From Phocoenobacter atlanticus (GTDB taxonomy: Bacteria; Pseudomonadota; Gammaproteobacteria; Enterobacterales; Pasteurellaceae): DNA of 30,855 bases. The stretch lies in NCBI RefSeq assembly GCF_030764225.1, contig NZ_JASAXH010000022.1. One strand, 5' to 3'. Both the position numbers and the translations under genes were made by a program. This document shows, piece after piece, positions 1 to 6,435 of the stretch; position 1 is the stretch's first letter; every line of letters starts with the position of its first letter. The notes beneath the pieces were generated by a model. The model saw only the letters and a list, made by a program, of their open reading frames with translations, had not been told where the DNA came from and searched no databases.

Positions 1-556
1 AAAAAGTTTTAAACACAAAACTATTAAAAATAATTTCATTATCTGTGCGTACCTTTTGAGGTTTGCCATATTTTGCAATGGTTAGGCATAGATAACCGAG
101 TAACATCCAACTGGATTTATTTTTGATGGGTTGTAAATAAAGTAATTTACGAGATCCGTGATCGAGAATACCCAGTAGCATTTGGGAGGAGTAAAAACTT
201 AAATCCATTGCCCAAGTATGGTTGATTGCCACTTCTAGAGGTAATTTTTGCTTTATTCTATAACGTTGTTGTTGAATTTTATATTGATGTTTACGGATAG
301 TATTTGCCACAAAAGTTTTGCCTACTTTTTCAGTAGTGTGTAGTCGATTAAAGGTATTGGCTATTTTTCTACAACCTGCTTGTTTTCCCATTGTCGCTTT
401 AAGATAAATGATTTTATCAATAACCCATTGAGGTTTAGGATGATTTTTATGGGTATTGGGTTGAGTGGGGTTGGGTTTTGTGCAATAAGATTTTTGTGGT
501 TTTGGGTAGTGGTATTGGATAAGTAATAGAAGGATAAAAAGGGAGATGAGTAACAT
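1..556 (-). CDS. Integrase-core (DDE) transposase-like protein with hydrophobic N terminus, partial
   Basis: An open frame runs from ATG at 556 to the left edge without a stop, giving 185 residues; the C terminus lies outside the window. The start is preceded by a strong ribosome binding site (AGGAGG, about 5 nt upstream). Residues 1-14 (MLLISLFILLLLIQ) are a hydrophobic, membrane-anchor-like stretch, followed by a Pro/Lys-rich linker and a helix-turn-helix-like segment at about 43-95 (GCRKIANTFNRL). The integrase core starts near 110 with D118 in WAMDLS and D172 in VRTDNE, the first two acidic residues expected of a retroviral-integrase (rve) fold; the catalytic Glu would be beyond the edge. 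I infer DNA strand transfer activity, but cannot assign an IS family. It is 48 bp downstream of the Schlafen-like gene, same strand, with no terminator between, so the two may be cotranscribed. Confidence 0.75.
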   Translation of the reverse strand, partial: MLLISLFILLLLIQYHYPKPQKSYCTKPNPTQPNTHKNHPKPQWVIDKIIYLKATMGKQAGCRKIANTFNRLHTTEKVGKTFVANTIRKHQYKIQQQRYRIKQKLPLEVAINHTWAMDLSFYSSQMLLGILDHGSRKLLYLQPIKNKSSWMLLGYLCLTIAKYGKPQKVRTDNEIIFNSFVFKTF

Positions 557-604
557 CGTACCCTCCTGTTTGGTTATGATTTTATATAGGTTTATTTATG
601 AGGG

Positions 605-2041
605 CTATTCTTCAAATTCCCAGTGACCGTTACTGCCTCGACCAATGTATTTTAGATTATCAATTTTGTTGATGTCTCGTTGAATGGTTTTTAGATCTAC
701 ACCGAGTTCATCAGCTATAGCTTTACGGGTAATTTTATTATTTTCTTTTATGTGTTTTTTTATAATAAGAATACGTTCTTCTTTGGAATATGGTGTAATA
801 TTCTTAGGGACATTGTGAGAGACATCCTGAGAGACATCCTGAGAGGCATTACCTACTTTTTGAGTTGCAATTTTTCTTAAAGGTATAATTGTTTTAAAAA
901 TATTACCTTCCTCAAATAATGGGATGCTATCCGAGTATAATTTTGTATATTTGTAAGTGTTTCTCATTCCAGAATCTAGCTCATCTGCAAGTCCCATTTC
1001 TCTAAATACTTTAGAAATAGTGGGGTTTTTAGGATAAGGTTTAAACTGTAGCAGATCTAATGTTCCCATTTTGTGAGCTAAATTGCTATTTTCTATTGTG
1101 ATTGCTTCATTATCAATAATAATTCTAGCAGGAAAACCACTTGAATAATCTCGATGTACTAACGTATTAGAAATAATTTCTCGTAAAATACAGTCTCTTG
1201 CACTGATATTGTGAATACCATCTAAAAAAAATAAATCATTAAGGTGTTTCTGACCGAATGCGAGCAGTCGCTCGTAGCTATCAATTAAATTTGTAATAAC
1301 AACATCTCGATCATCATAGCGATCTTGATTTTCAACTCTAAAAATAGCATCAGTTTTATGTTGAGGGAGGACAGACATAATAGAATTATCTTTACCAAAT
1401 AAAAGGATAGCAGCTAAAGTAATTCCTTCTTTATTCGTTTCAGGATCAACTAAAATCAGGTTGGTACTTCGAAGCATTTCCTGATCGTCCATCTCACCCC
1501 AAGGATGATTAGGTAATTTATTTTTTGCCATTTTTCGGGCTTTACTGATAAGTTTAGTATCTAAAAAATCTATTTTTAAGTTTGGATATACTTTATTCAC
1601 AAAATAAGTATTTTGTTTTCTTGCATACATTTTATAAACAAGTTCTGAGTTATTTGTAATATTAATATCCCCTTCATAGGAGCGATCCAAAATTTTGCCG
1701 TTATGACGACAGACTTGATAACCTTCGGGAACGCGTATATAGATAATTAAATTATTATTGATTTCAATTTTTTCAGGAATTAAATACAAAGGAGGAAATA
1801 TTTTTTGAGGGTTATTAATGGCTGTTGTAAATTCCTTAATAATTTTTTCAGCTTTTTGTTTATTGATACCAATAATCTCTTTGTTATCATTGATACCTAA
1901 TAAAATATGACCACCATTTCTATTATTGAATGAGCAGACCGTATCAAATACATCTTTTGTTAATGTTGTTTTTGATTCTTTAAATTCAACATCTATTTTT
2001 TCACCATTTAAGATTAAATGTTGTATTTCTGTTGGCGTCAT
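605..2041 (-). CDS. Schlafen/AlbA_2-type DNA-binding protein with ATPase-like domain (COG2865-like)
   Basis: A 478-residue protein of the family often labelled RecG-related or transcriptional regulator. Residues about 15-135 form an AlbA_2/Schlafen-like domain (VEFKES near 18-23, GGHILLGI at 43-50). A second part contains LREIISNTLVHRDYSS (286-301), the N-box-like signature of the HATPase_c_4 domain, with downstream GLADELDSGMRN (350-361) typical of the family. The C terminus (about 420-478) is a winged helix of DeoR-like type (ITRKAIADELGVDLKTIQRD). The linker at about 400-411 carries a short SQDV tandem repeat. The ribosome binding site AAGGAG sits about 8 nt before the ATG. Family members are associated with regulation and mobile or defence islands; the actual substrate is unknown. 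Domain calls are by motif recognition. Confidence 0.85.
   Translation of the reverse strand: MTPTEIQHLILNGEKIDVEFKESKTTLTKDVFDTVCSFNNRNGGHILLGINDNKEIIGINKQKAEKIIKEFTTAINNPQKIFPPLYLIPEKIEINNNLIIYIRVPEGYQVCRHNGKILDRSYEGDINITNNSELVYKMYARKQNTYFVNKVYPNLKIDFLDTKLISKARKMAKNKLPNHPWGEMDDQEMLRSTNLILVDPETNKEGITLAAILLFGKDNSIMSVLPQHKTDAIFRVENQDRYDDRDVVITNLIDSYERLLAFGQKHLNDLFFLDGIHNISARDCILREIISNTLVHRDYSSGFPARIIIDNEAITIENSNLAHKMGTLDLLQFKPYPKNPTISKVFREMGLADELDSGMRNTYKYTKLYSDSIPLFEEGNIFKTIIPLRKIATQKVGNASQDVSQDVSHNVPKNITPYSKEERILIIKKHIKENNKITRKAIADELGVDLKTIQRDINKIDNLKYIGRGSNGHWEFEE
816..851 (-). repeat. 12-bp in-frame tandem repeat in the linker of the Schlafen-like gene
   Basis: Two perfect plus-strand copies of TGAGAGACATCC (816-827, 828-839) are followed by a third degenerate copy (840-851). 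They encode the SQDV-SQDV-SHNV linker between the ATPase-like and winged-helix domains. Because the unit is a multiple of three, slippage would alter linker length without breaking the frame. Confidence 0.8.
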
Positions 2042-2085
2042 TCAAAAACTCCTTATATTTATTATTGCATTATTATGTTTTTTGT

Positions 2086-2280
2086 ATGGGTATATTCTAC
2101 CGCATTAGTGGGTTTTTTATCTATAAAGAAGATAAATTAATTAAGAGAATATTTTTATTTGTCTATTTTTATGGTGTTATTTTTCATTTAATATCAAATG
2201 GTTATGTTGTGGTTGGTTTATTCATAGTGATAATTTTGTGTGAGTATATTTATGCGACTATAATCGAAATTCTTATCTAA
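2086..2280 (+). CDS. Possible small two-helix membrane protein (doubtful)
   Basis: An open frame of 64 codons from ATG 2086 encodes a very hydrophobic peptide with two likely membrane spans (about residues 20-35 and 38-57) and basic residues near positions 13-20. No Shine-Dalgarno sequence is visible before this ATG. The frame opens further upstream, but only via TTG codons overlapping the start of the divergent Schlafen-like gene. I do not recognise it. It may be a real small protein, the remnant of a larger membrane protein, or chance in AT-rich DNA. It is the only coding candidate in the 438-bp gap 2042-2479. Confidence 0.22.
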   Translation: MGIFYRISGFFIYKEDKLIKRIFLFVYFYGVIFHLISNGYVVVGLFIVIILCEYIYATIIEILI

Positions 2281-2298
2281 AAATAAAACTTATTTTAA

Positions 2299-2320
2299 TT
2301 TTGCGATAAGGATTGTAAAA
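2299..2320 (+). promoter_or_regulatory. Candidate CRP-S (Sxy-dependent) site
   Basis: The left half is TTTTGCGAT, identical to the CRP-S half-site as I recall it (core TGCGA, with the C that distinguishes CRP-S from ordinary CRP sites). The right half is ATTGTAAAA, two changes from the inverted half ATCGCAAAA. The nearest downstream gene is yffB, 160 bp away, farther than a usual class II activator site, so its function is uncertain. Confidence 0.3.
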
Positions 2321-2333
2321 ATAGCGTTTTATA

Positions 2334-2360
2334 AGCGGTTAGATAAATGCAACTTTTTTC
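2334..2360 (+). repeat. Uptake signal sequence, single, with extended tract
   Basis: Core AAGCGGT followed by a T-rich tract with C at 2360, 21 nt past the core. The centre is TC rather than the usual GC or AC. Intergenic, upstream of yffB. Confidence 0.6.
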
Positions 2361-2479
2361 AAATTTACATAAAATTAAACAATCCTATAACAAACCTATT
2401 TAACTGATGGTTATGATATAAAAACCTTTCAAATTTTGTTAAACTTATTCTCATTCTAGAAAAATAATAGGATCAAAAA

Positions 2480-2824
2480 ATGATTACTCTTTATGGCATA
2501 AAAAATTGTGATACAGTTAAAAAAGCATTGAAATGGTGTGTGGATAATAATTTACCAGCAAGGTTACACGATTATCGTGTGGATGGATTAGATAAAGATT
2601 GGTTAATTAATATAGAAGCTATTTTAGGTTGGGATAAGTTGGTTAATAAACGCTCTACGACTTGGCGGAATTTAGATTCGGAAATTAAAGATAATTTGAA
2701 TCGTGAGTTAGCATTAAAAGTATTATTGGAAAATCCTACGTTAATTAAGCGTCCAATTACCATTAAAGATGATGTTATGTTACTTGGTTTTAATGCAAAT
2801 GAATATACAGCGAAATTAAAATAA
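2480..2824 (+). CDS. yffB: Spx/ArsC-family reductase-like protein YffB
   Basis: A 114-residue thioredoxin-fold protein of the ArsC/Spx family. MITLYGIKNCDTVKKA carries a single active-site-like Cys (C10) with no second Cys in a CxxC arrangement, as in E. coli YffB; HDYRVDGL (30-37) and the near-terminal LLGF are also family features. The family resembles arsenate reductase, but YffB members are not established arsenate reductases and a glutathione-dependent thiol role has been proposed. The ATG has TAGGA about 8 nt upstream. dapE starts 1 nt after the stop, so the two are one operon, the same linkage as in E. coli and Haemophilus. Confidence 0.92.
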   Translation: MITLYGIKNCDTVKKALKWCVDNNLPARLHDYRVDGLDKDWLINIEAILGWDKLVNKRSTTWRNLDSEIKDNLNRELALKVLLENPTLIKRPITIKDDVMLLGFNANEYTAKLK

Positions 2825-2825
2825 A

Positions 2826-3983
2826 ATGAAAACTGAAATTATTGATCTCGCTTGCAATTTAATTCAGCGAGAGTCTATAAGTCCTGAGGATAAAGGCTGT
2901 CAAAAAGTGATAGCTGATATTTTAGCCAAAGAAGGTTTTAATATTGAGTGGCTTGAATTTGGGGATACTTTAAATCTATGGGCAACTCACGGTGAAACTC
3001 TCGGTAAAAGTAATGACAAAGAAACTTCACCTTGTATCGCTTTTGCAGGACATACTGATGTTGTGCCAGTAGGCGATGAGTCACAATGGCAATATCCTCC
3101 ATTTAGTGCAGAGATTGTGGATGATACGCTTTATGGACGTGGTGCGGCGGATATGAAAGGTTCACTTGCCGCAATGGTAATTGCCGTTCGTGACTTTGTA
3201 AAAAATAATCCAGATCACAAAGGTAAAGTGGCGTTGTTGATTACTTCTGATGAAGAAGCGGCTGCAAAAGATGGAACAGTTAAAGTAGTGGAAACATTAA
3301 TGGCACGTAATGAAGTGGTTCATTATTGTGTGGTTGGAGAACCATCGAGTAGTCAAAAGTTAGGCGATACGATTAAAAATGGGCGTCGAGGTTCTATCAC
3401 TGCGGATCTTTATATTGAGGGCGTTCAAGGACACGTAGCTTATCCTCATTTAGCAGAAAATCCCGTGCATAAAGCAACATCAATGTTAGATGAGTTAGTG
3501 AATTATCAATGGGATAAGGGTAATGATTTTTTTCCTGCAACAAGTTTACAGATTGCCAATATTCATGCAGGGACGGGCAGTAATAATGTCATTCCTGCAC
3601 AACTTTATGTGCAGTTTAATTTACGTTTTAGTACAGAAATCAATGCGGAAATAATTAAAAATATTGTCGAAGAGTTGTTAGCAAAACACCAGTTGAAATA
3701 CCGTATTGAGTGGAATTTATCAGGCAACCCATTTTTAACTGCAGAAGGTAAATTGATTGATATAGCGGTACGATCAATTGAAAAATTTGCAAATATTACG
3801 CCTAAATTAGACACATCAGGGGGAACGTCAGATGGACGTTTTATTGCTCAAATGGGAGCGGAAATTATAGAATTTGGACCTTTGAATAAAACCATTCATA
3901 AAGTTGATGAGTGTGTGAGTTGTGAAGATCTTGCCAAATCGGGATTGATCTATTTAGATATTTTAACGCAACTGTTAAAATAG
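2826..3983 (+). CDS. dapE: Succinyl-diaminopimelate desuccinylase
   Basis: A 385-residue M20-family metallohydrolase that removes succinate from N-succinyl-LL-diaminopimelate in lysine and peptidoglycan synthesis in the cytoplasm. Visible metal and catalytic residues: H76 and D78 in GHTDVVPVG, D109 in GRGAADMKG, E143/E144 in TSDEEA, and the C-terminal TSGGTSDGRF and FGPLNKTIH motifs. The middle (about 180-295) is the dimerisation domain (GRRGSITADLYIEGVQGHVAYP). Slightly longer than the usual 375-378 residues, owing to a few extra residues near 56-68. Starts 1 nt after yffB, probably by translational coupling. An in-coding USS lies at 3764-3790. Confidence 0.97.
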   Translation: MKTEIIDLACNLIQRESISPEDKGCQKVIADILAKEGFNIEWLEFGDTLNLWATHGETLGKSNDKETSPCIAFAGHTDVVPVGDESQWQYPPFSAEIVDDTLYGRGAADMKGSLAAMVIAVRDFVKNNPDHKGKVALLITSDEEAAAKDGTVKVVETLMARNEVVHYCVVGEPSSSQKLGDTIKNGRRGSITADLYIEGVQGHVAYPHLAENPVHKATSMLDELVNYQWDKGNDFFPATSLQIANIHAGTGSNNVIPAQLYVQFNLRFSTEINAEIIKNIVEELLAKHQLKYRIEWNLSGNPFLTAEGKLIDIAVRSIEKFANITPKLDTSGGTSDGRFIAQMGAEIIEFGPLNKTIHKVDECVSCEDLAKSGLIYLDILTQLLK

Positions 3984-4012
3984 TTTTTTTGAGTGATTAT
4001 TGAGATAATTTT

Positions 4013-5347
4013 ATGAATAGTATGCCAAATATTGGTTTTGTCAGTTTAGGTTGTCCTAAAAATTTAGTGGATTCAGAACGTATTTTAACGGAATTACGTA
4101 CTGATGGTTATAACATTATTCCAAGTTATGAAAATGCAGATTTGGTTATTGTCAATACTTGTGGGTTTATTGATAGTGCAGTACAAGAGTCGTTAGAAAC
4201 AATAGGGGAGGCCTTAGCCGAAAATGGGCGAGTGATTGTCACTGGTTGTTTGGGAGCAAAAGAAGATCGTATTCGTGAAGTTCATCCTAAAGTACTTGAG
4301 GTCACAGGTCCTCACAGCTATGAAGCAGTAATGCAACAAGTGTATAAATATGTACCAAAGCCTGAATATAATCCTTATGTAAACCTTGTTCCTGCACAAG
4401 GCGTTAAATTAACCCCAAAACACTATGCGTATTTGAAAATTTCTGAAGGCTGCGACCATCATTGTACTTTCTGTATTATTCCTTCAATGCGAGGAAAATT
4501 AGAGAGCCGTTCTATCACACAGGTTTTAGATGAAGCGAAACGGCTACGAGATTCAGGGGTAAAAGAATTGTTAGTCGTGTCACAAGATACTTCTGCCTAT
4601 TCTTTAGAACAAGGTAAAGAAAGCCAATCAAAAACGGTATTTTGGCAAGGGAAACCGATAAAAAATAATTTAATTAGCTTATGTGAAGAATTAGGTTCAC
4701 TCGGTATTTGGGTGCGTTTGCATTATGTTTATCCTTATCCACACGTTGATAATTTAATTCCGTTAATGGCGGAAGGTAAAATTCTGCCGTATTTAGATAT
4801 TCCATTACAACACGCTAGCCCTAAAATATTAAAAGCAATGAAACGCCCCGGTTCCATTAATCGTACTCTTGAACGTATTAAAAAATGGCGTGAAATTTGC
4901 CCTGAATTAACCTTACGTTCTACTTTTATTGTCGGCTTTCCAGATGAAACAGAAGAGGATTTTCAACTGCTATTAGATTTCTTAAAAGAAGCACAGTTAG
5001 ACCGAGTGGGCTGTTTTAAATTTAGCCCTGTTGATGGTGCAACGGCAACAGATATGCCAAATCAAGTGTCAGAAGAAGTGAAAGAAGAACGTTTTCATCG
5101 CTTTATGCAACTTCAACAACAAATTTCCGCACAGCGTTTACAACAAAAAGTGGGCAAAACATTGGCGGTGATTATTGATGAGATTAACGATGAAAATATT
5201 ATCGGTCGTTCAATGGCAGATGCTCCTGAAATTGATGGTTTAGTTTATGTGGATAATTCTAAAAATGCAGAAATACAAGTTGGTGAAGTGGTAAATGTAG
5301 CCATTACAGAGGCTGATGAGTATGATTTGTGGGGAATGTTAGTTTAG
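4013..5347 (+). CDS. rimO: Ribosomal protein uS12 methylthiotransferase RimO
   Basis: A 444-residue radical SAM enzyme that methylthiolates an aspartate of ribosomal protein S12. The N-terminal MTTase domain has cluster ligands C14 (SLGCPKN), C50 (VNTCGF) and C79 (TGCLGAKE). The radical SAM domain has C147, C151 and C154 (EGCDHHCTFCIIPSMRG), and a TRAM domain occupies the last ~70 residues. EGCDHHCTFC with IPSMRG separates RimO from MiaB. The gene begins 29 bp after dapE and is likely in the same transcript. An internal ATG three codons later (4022) is an alternative start; no strong Shine-Dalgarno distinguishes them. Confidence 0.97.
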   Translation: MNSMPNIGFVSLGCPKNLVDSERILTELRTDGYNIIPSYENADLVIVNTCGFIDSAVQESLETIGEALAENGRVIVTGCLGAKEDRIREVHPKVLEVTGPHSYEAVMQQVYKYVPKPEYNPYVNLVPAQGVKLTPKHYAYLKISEGCDHHCTFCIIPSMRGKLESRSITQVLDEAKRLRDSGVKELLVVSQDTSAYSLEQGKESQSKTVFWQGKPIKNNLISLCEELGSLGIWVRLHYVYPYPHVDNLIPLMAEGKILPYLDIPLQHASPKILKAMKRPGSINRTLERIKKWREICPELTLRSTFIVGFPDETEEDFQLLLDFLKEAQLDRVGCFKFSPVDGATATDMPNQVSEEVKEERFHRFMQLQQQISAQRLQQKVGKTLAVIIDEINDENIIGRSMADAPEIDGLVYVDNSKNAEIQVGEVVNVAITEADEYDLWGMLV

Positions 5348-5409
5348 ATTTTTTCTTAAAATCAATAATGATTATGTAGATGCTATTAAGAAAAGCAAGC
5401 ATAAAAATT

Positions 5410-5436
5410 GTAAATTTTAAACTAGATCTAACCGCT
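5410..5436 (-). repeat. Uptake signal sequence, degenerate, minus orientation
   Basis: Read on the minus strand this is AGCGGT followed by the A/T tract centred on AC exactly 20-21 nt past the core. It lies in the rimO / pseudouridine synthase convergent gap; the sequence around 5397-5436 looks like a decayed copy of the inverted element at 27427-27480. Confidence 0.5.
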
Positions 5437-5482
5437 ATATTTTATTGATTTTTAATATAACTTATTGATGTATAAATATATT

Positions 5483-5510
5483 GTAGAGACAGGGCATGCC
5501 CTGTCTCTAC
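5483..5510. repeat. 28-bp perfect palindrome with GTAG/CTAC feet (REP-like)
   Basis: Left arm GTAGAGACAGGGCA is followed directly by its exact reverse complement, so the element is fully palindromic. It is about 57% GC inside a region near 25% GC. It sits between the convergent ends of rimO and the minus-strand pseudouridine synthase. It lacks a flanking T run, so it is not a classic terminator. The GTAG foot is a recognised hallmark of RAYT-associated REP elements; assignment to that class is inference. Confidence 0.85.
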
Positions 5511-5543
5511 GTGAGGAATTAAATTTGTCAATTCTCGATTTTT

Positions 5544-6173
5544 TTAGATATCTAGCTTTGGCCACAATACTCCCTTTTGAGGAACACAGCTTATTTTGAT
5601 TGGTTGATTTTGATAGATAAATTCTAATCGATAAGCGTGTAAATAAACACGATCAGCGTTTTCCCCACTATAAAGTTTATCCCCCAAAATTGGGCTACCT
5701 AAACTTTTCATTGCAACACGTAATTGATGGGTTTTACCTGTTTTAGGTTGTAAAATAAAATGGCGTAGGTTGGGTTCAATTGAGCGAGAGTGAAATTGTG
5801 TAATAGCAGGATTTTGTTTACTATGACACAGTTTCCACGCACCATTACGAGAACGCTCCATATCTCCCACAATTTTTCCCTGTTTCTTTCTCGGTTTGTC
5901 TGTTGCCAATGCCCAATACGTTTTTTGAATTTGATGATTTGCAAAAAGTTGCGAGAATGTGACCGCTACTTCACGCTTTAATGCCAAGATCAACAAACCA
6001 GAAGTTACTTTATCTAAACGATGTACCAACCACACTTGTTTTATGCCTAACTGTTGAGCAAGTTGTGAGGTTAATCCTGTTTCTTCATTATCTTTATGAA
6101 CACTAATGCCCGCAGGTTTATTTATAACAATAAAGTCGTTATTTTGGTAGCAGATTGTAAATTTTTGATACAT
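5544..6173 (-). CDS. RluA-family pseudouridine synthase, short form (TIGR01621-like)
   Basis: A 209-residue single-domain pseudouridine synthase without the S4 domain of RluC/RluD. Motif II is HRLDKVTSGLL with catalytic D54, preceded by VINKPAGISVHKD; the C-terminal KTGKTHQLRVAMKSLGSPILGD is the RluA-family motif III. Size and sequence fit the short Pasteurellaceae/Vibrio group resembling H. influenzae HI0042. The target uridine (rRNA or tRNA) cannot be read from sequence. It is monocistronic on the minus strand, convergent with rimO and divergent from clpB. An in-coding USS lies at 5941-5967. Confidence 0.9.
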   Translation of the reverse strand: MYQKFTICYQNNDFIVINKPAGISVHKDNEETGLTSQLAQQLGIKQVWLVHRLDKVTSGLLILALKREVAVTFSQLFANHQIQKTYWALATDKPRKKQGKIVGDMERSRNGAWKLCHSKQNPAITQFHSRSIEPNLRHFILQPKTGKTHQLRVAMKSLGSPILGDKLYSGENADRVYLHAYRLEFIYQNQPIKISCVPQKGVLWPKLDI

Positions 6174-6239
6174 TTTATTTGATAGATAGAAAATAGAAGA
6201 GCCATTGTAACAAAAAATATGAATATGCTCTAATTAAGC

Positions 6240-6293
6240 AAGCGGTAGGATGTTGATCAAAATTTGCAAATTTTAATTACTATCTTACCGCTT
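6240..6293. repeat. Inverted USS pair sharing one AAATTTGCAAATTT centre (copy 1)
   Basis: AAGCGGTAGGAT (6240-6251) and ATCTTACCGCTT (6282-6293) form an inverted repeat with 11 of 12 matches, around a palindrome centred on GC at 6266-6267. Each core is exactly 20 nt from the centre. Located between the divergent pseudouridine synthase and clpB, so it is not needed as a terminator for either. Confidence 0.85.
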
Positions 6294-6332
6294 AAATATT
6301 GCGTAATAAAATAGTTGCTTGTTATTTTATTA

Positions 6333-6360
6333 CTTGAAATTTATTAAAAATCCCCCATCT
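6333..6360 (+). promoter_or_regulatory. Sigma-32 heat-shock promoter of clpB
   Basis: CTTGAAA (6333-6339), a 13-nt spacer and CCCCATCT (6353-6360) match the RpoH consensus CTTGAAA-N(11-16)-CCCCATNT at every specified position. Transcription should begin near 6367, leaving a leader of about 70 nt before the clpB ATG. Confidence 0.9.
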
Positions 6361-6435
6361 ATTCGTTGTGATAGTTTGAAGTTTATTCAACATCAAACTT
6401 AGAATTTAATCCTTAATATTTAGAGGGGAAAGCAA

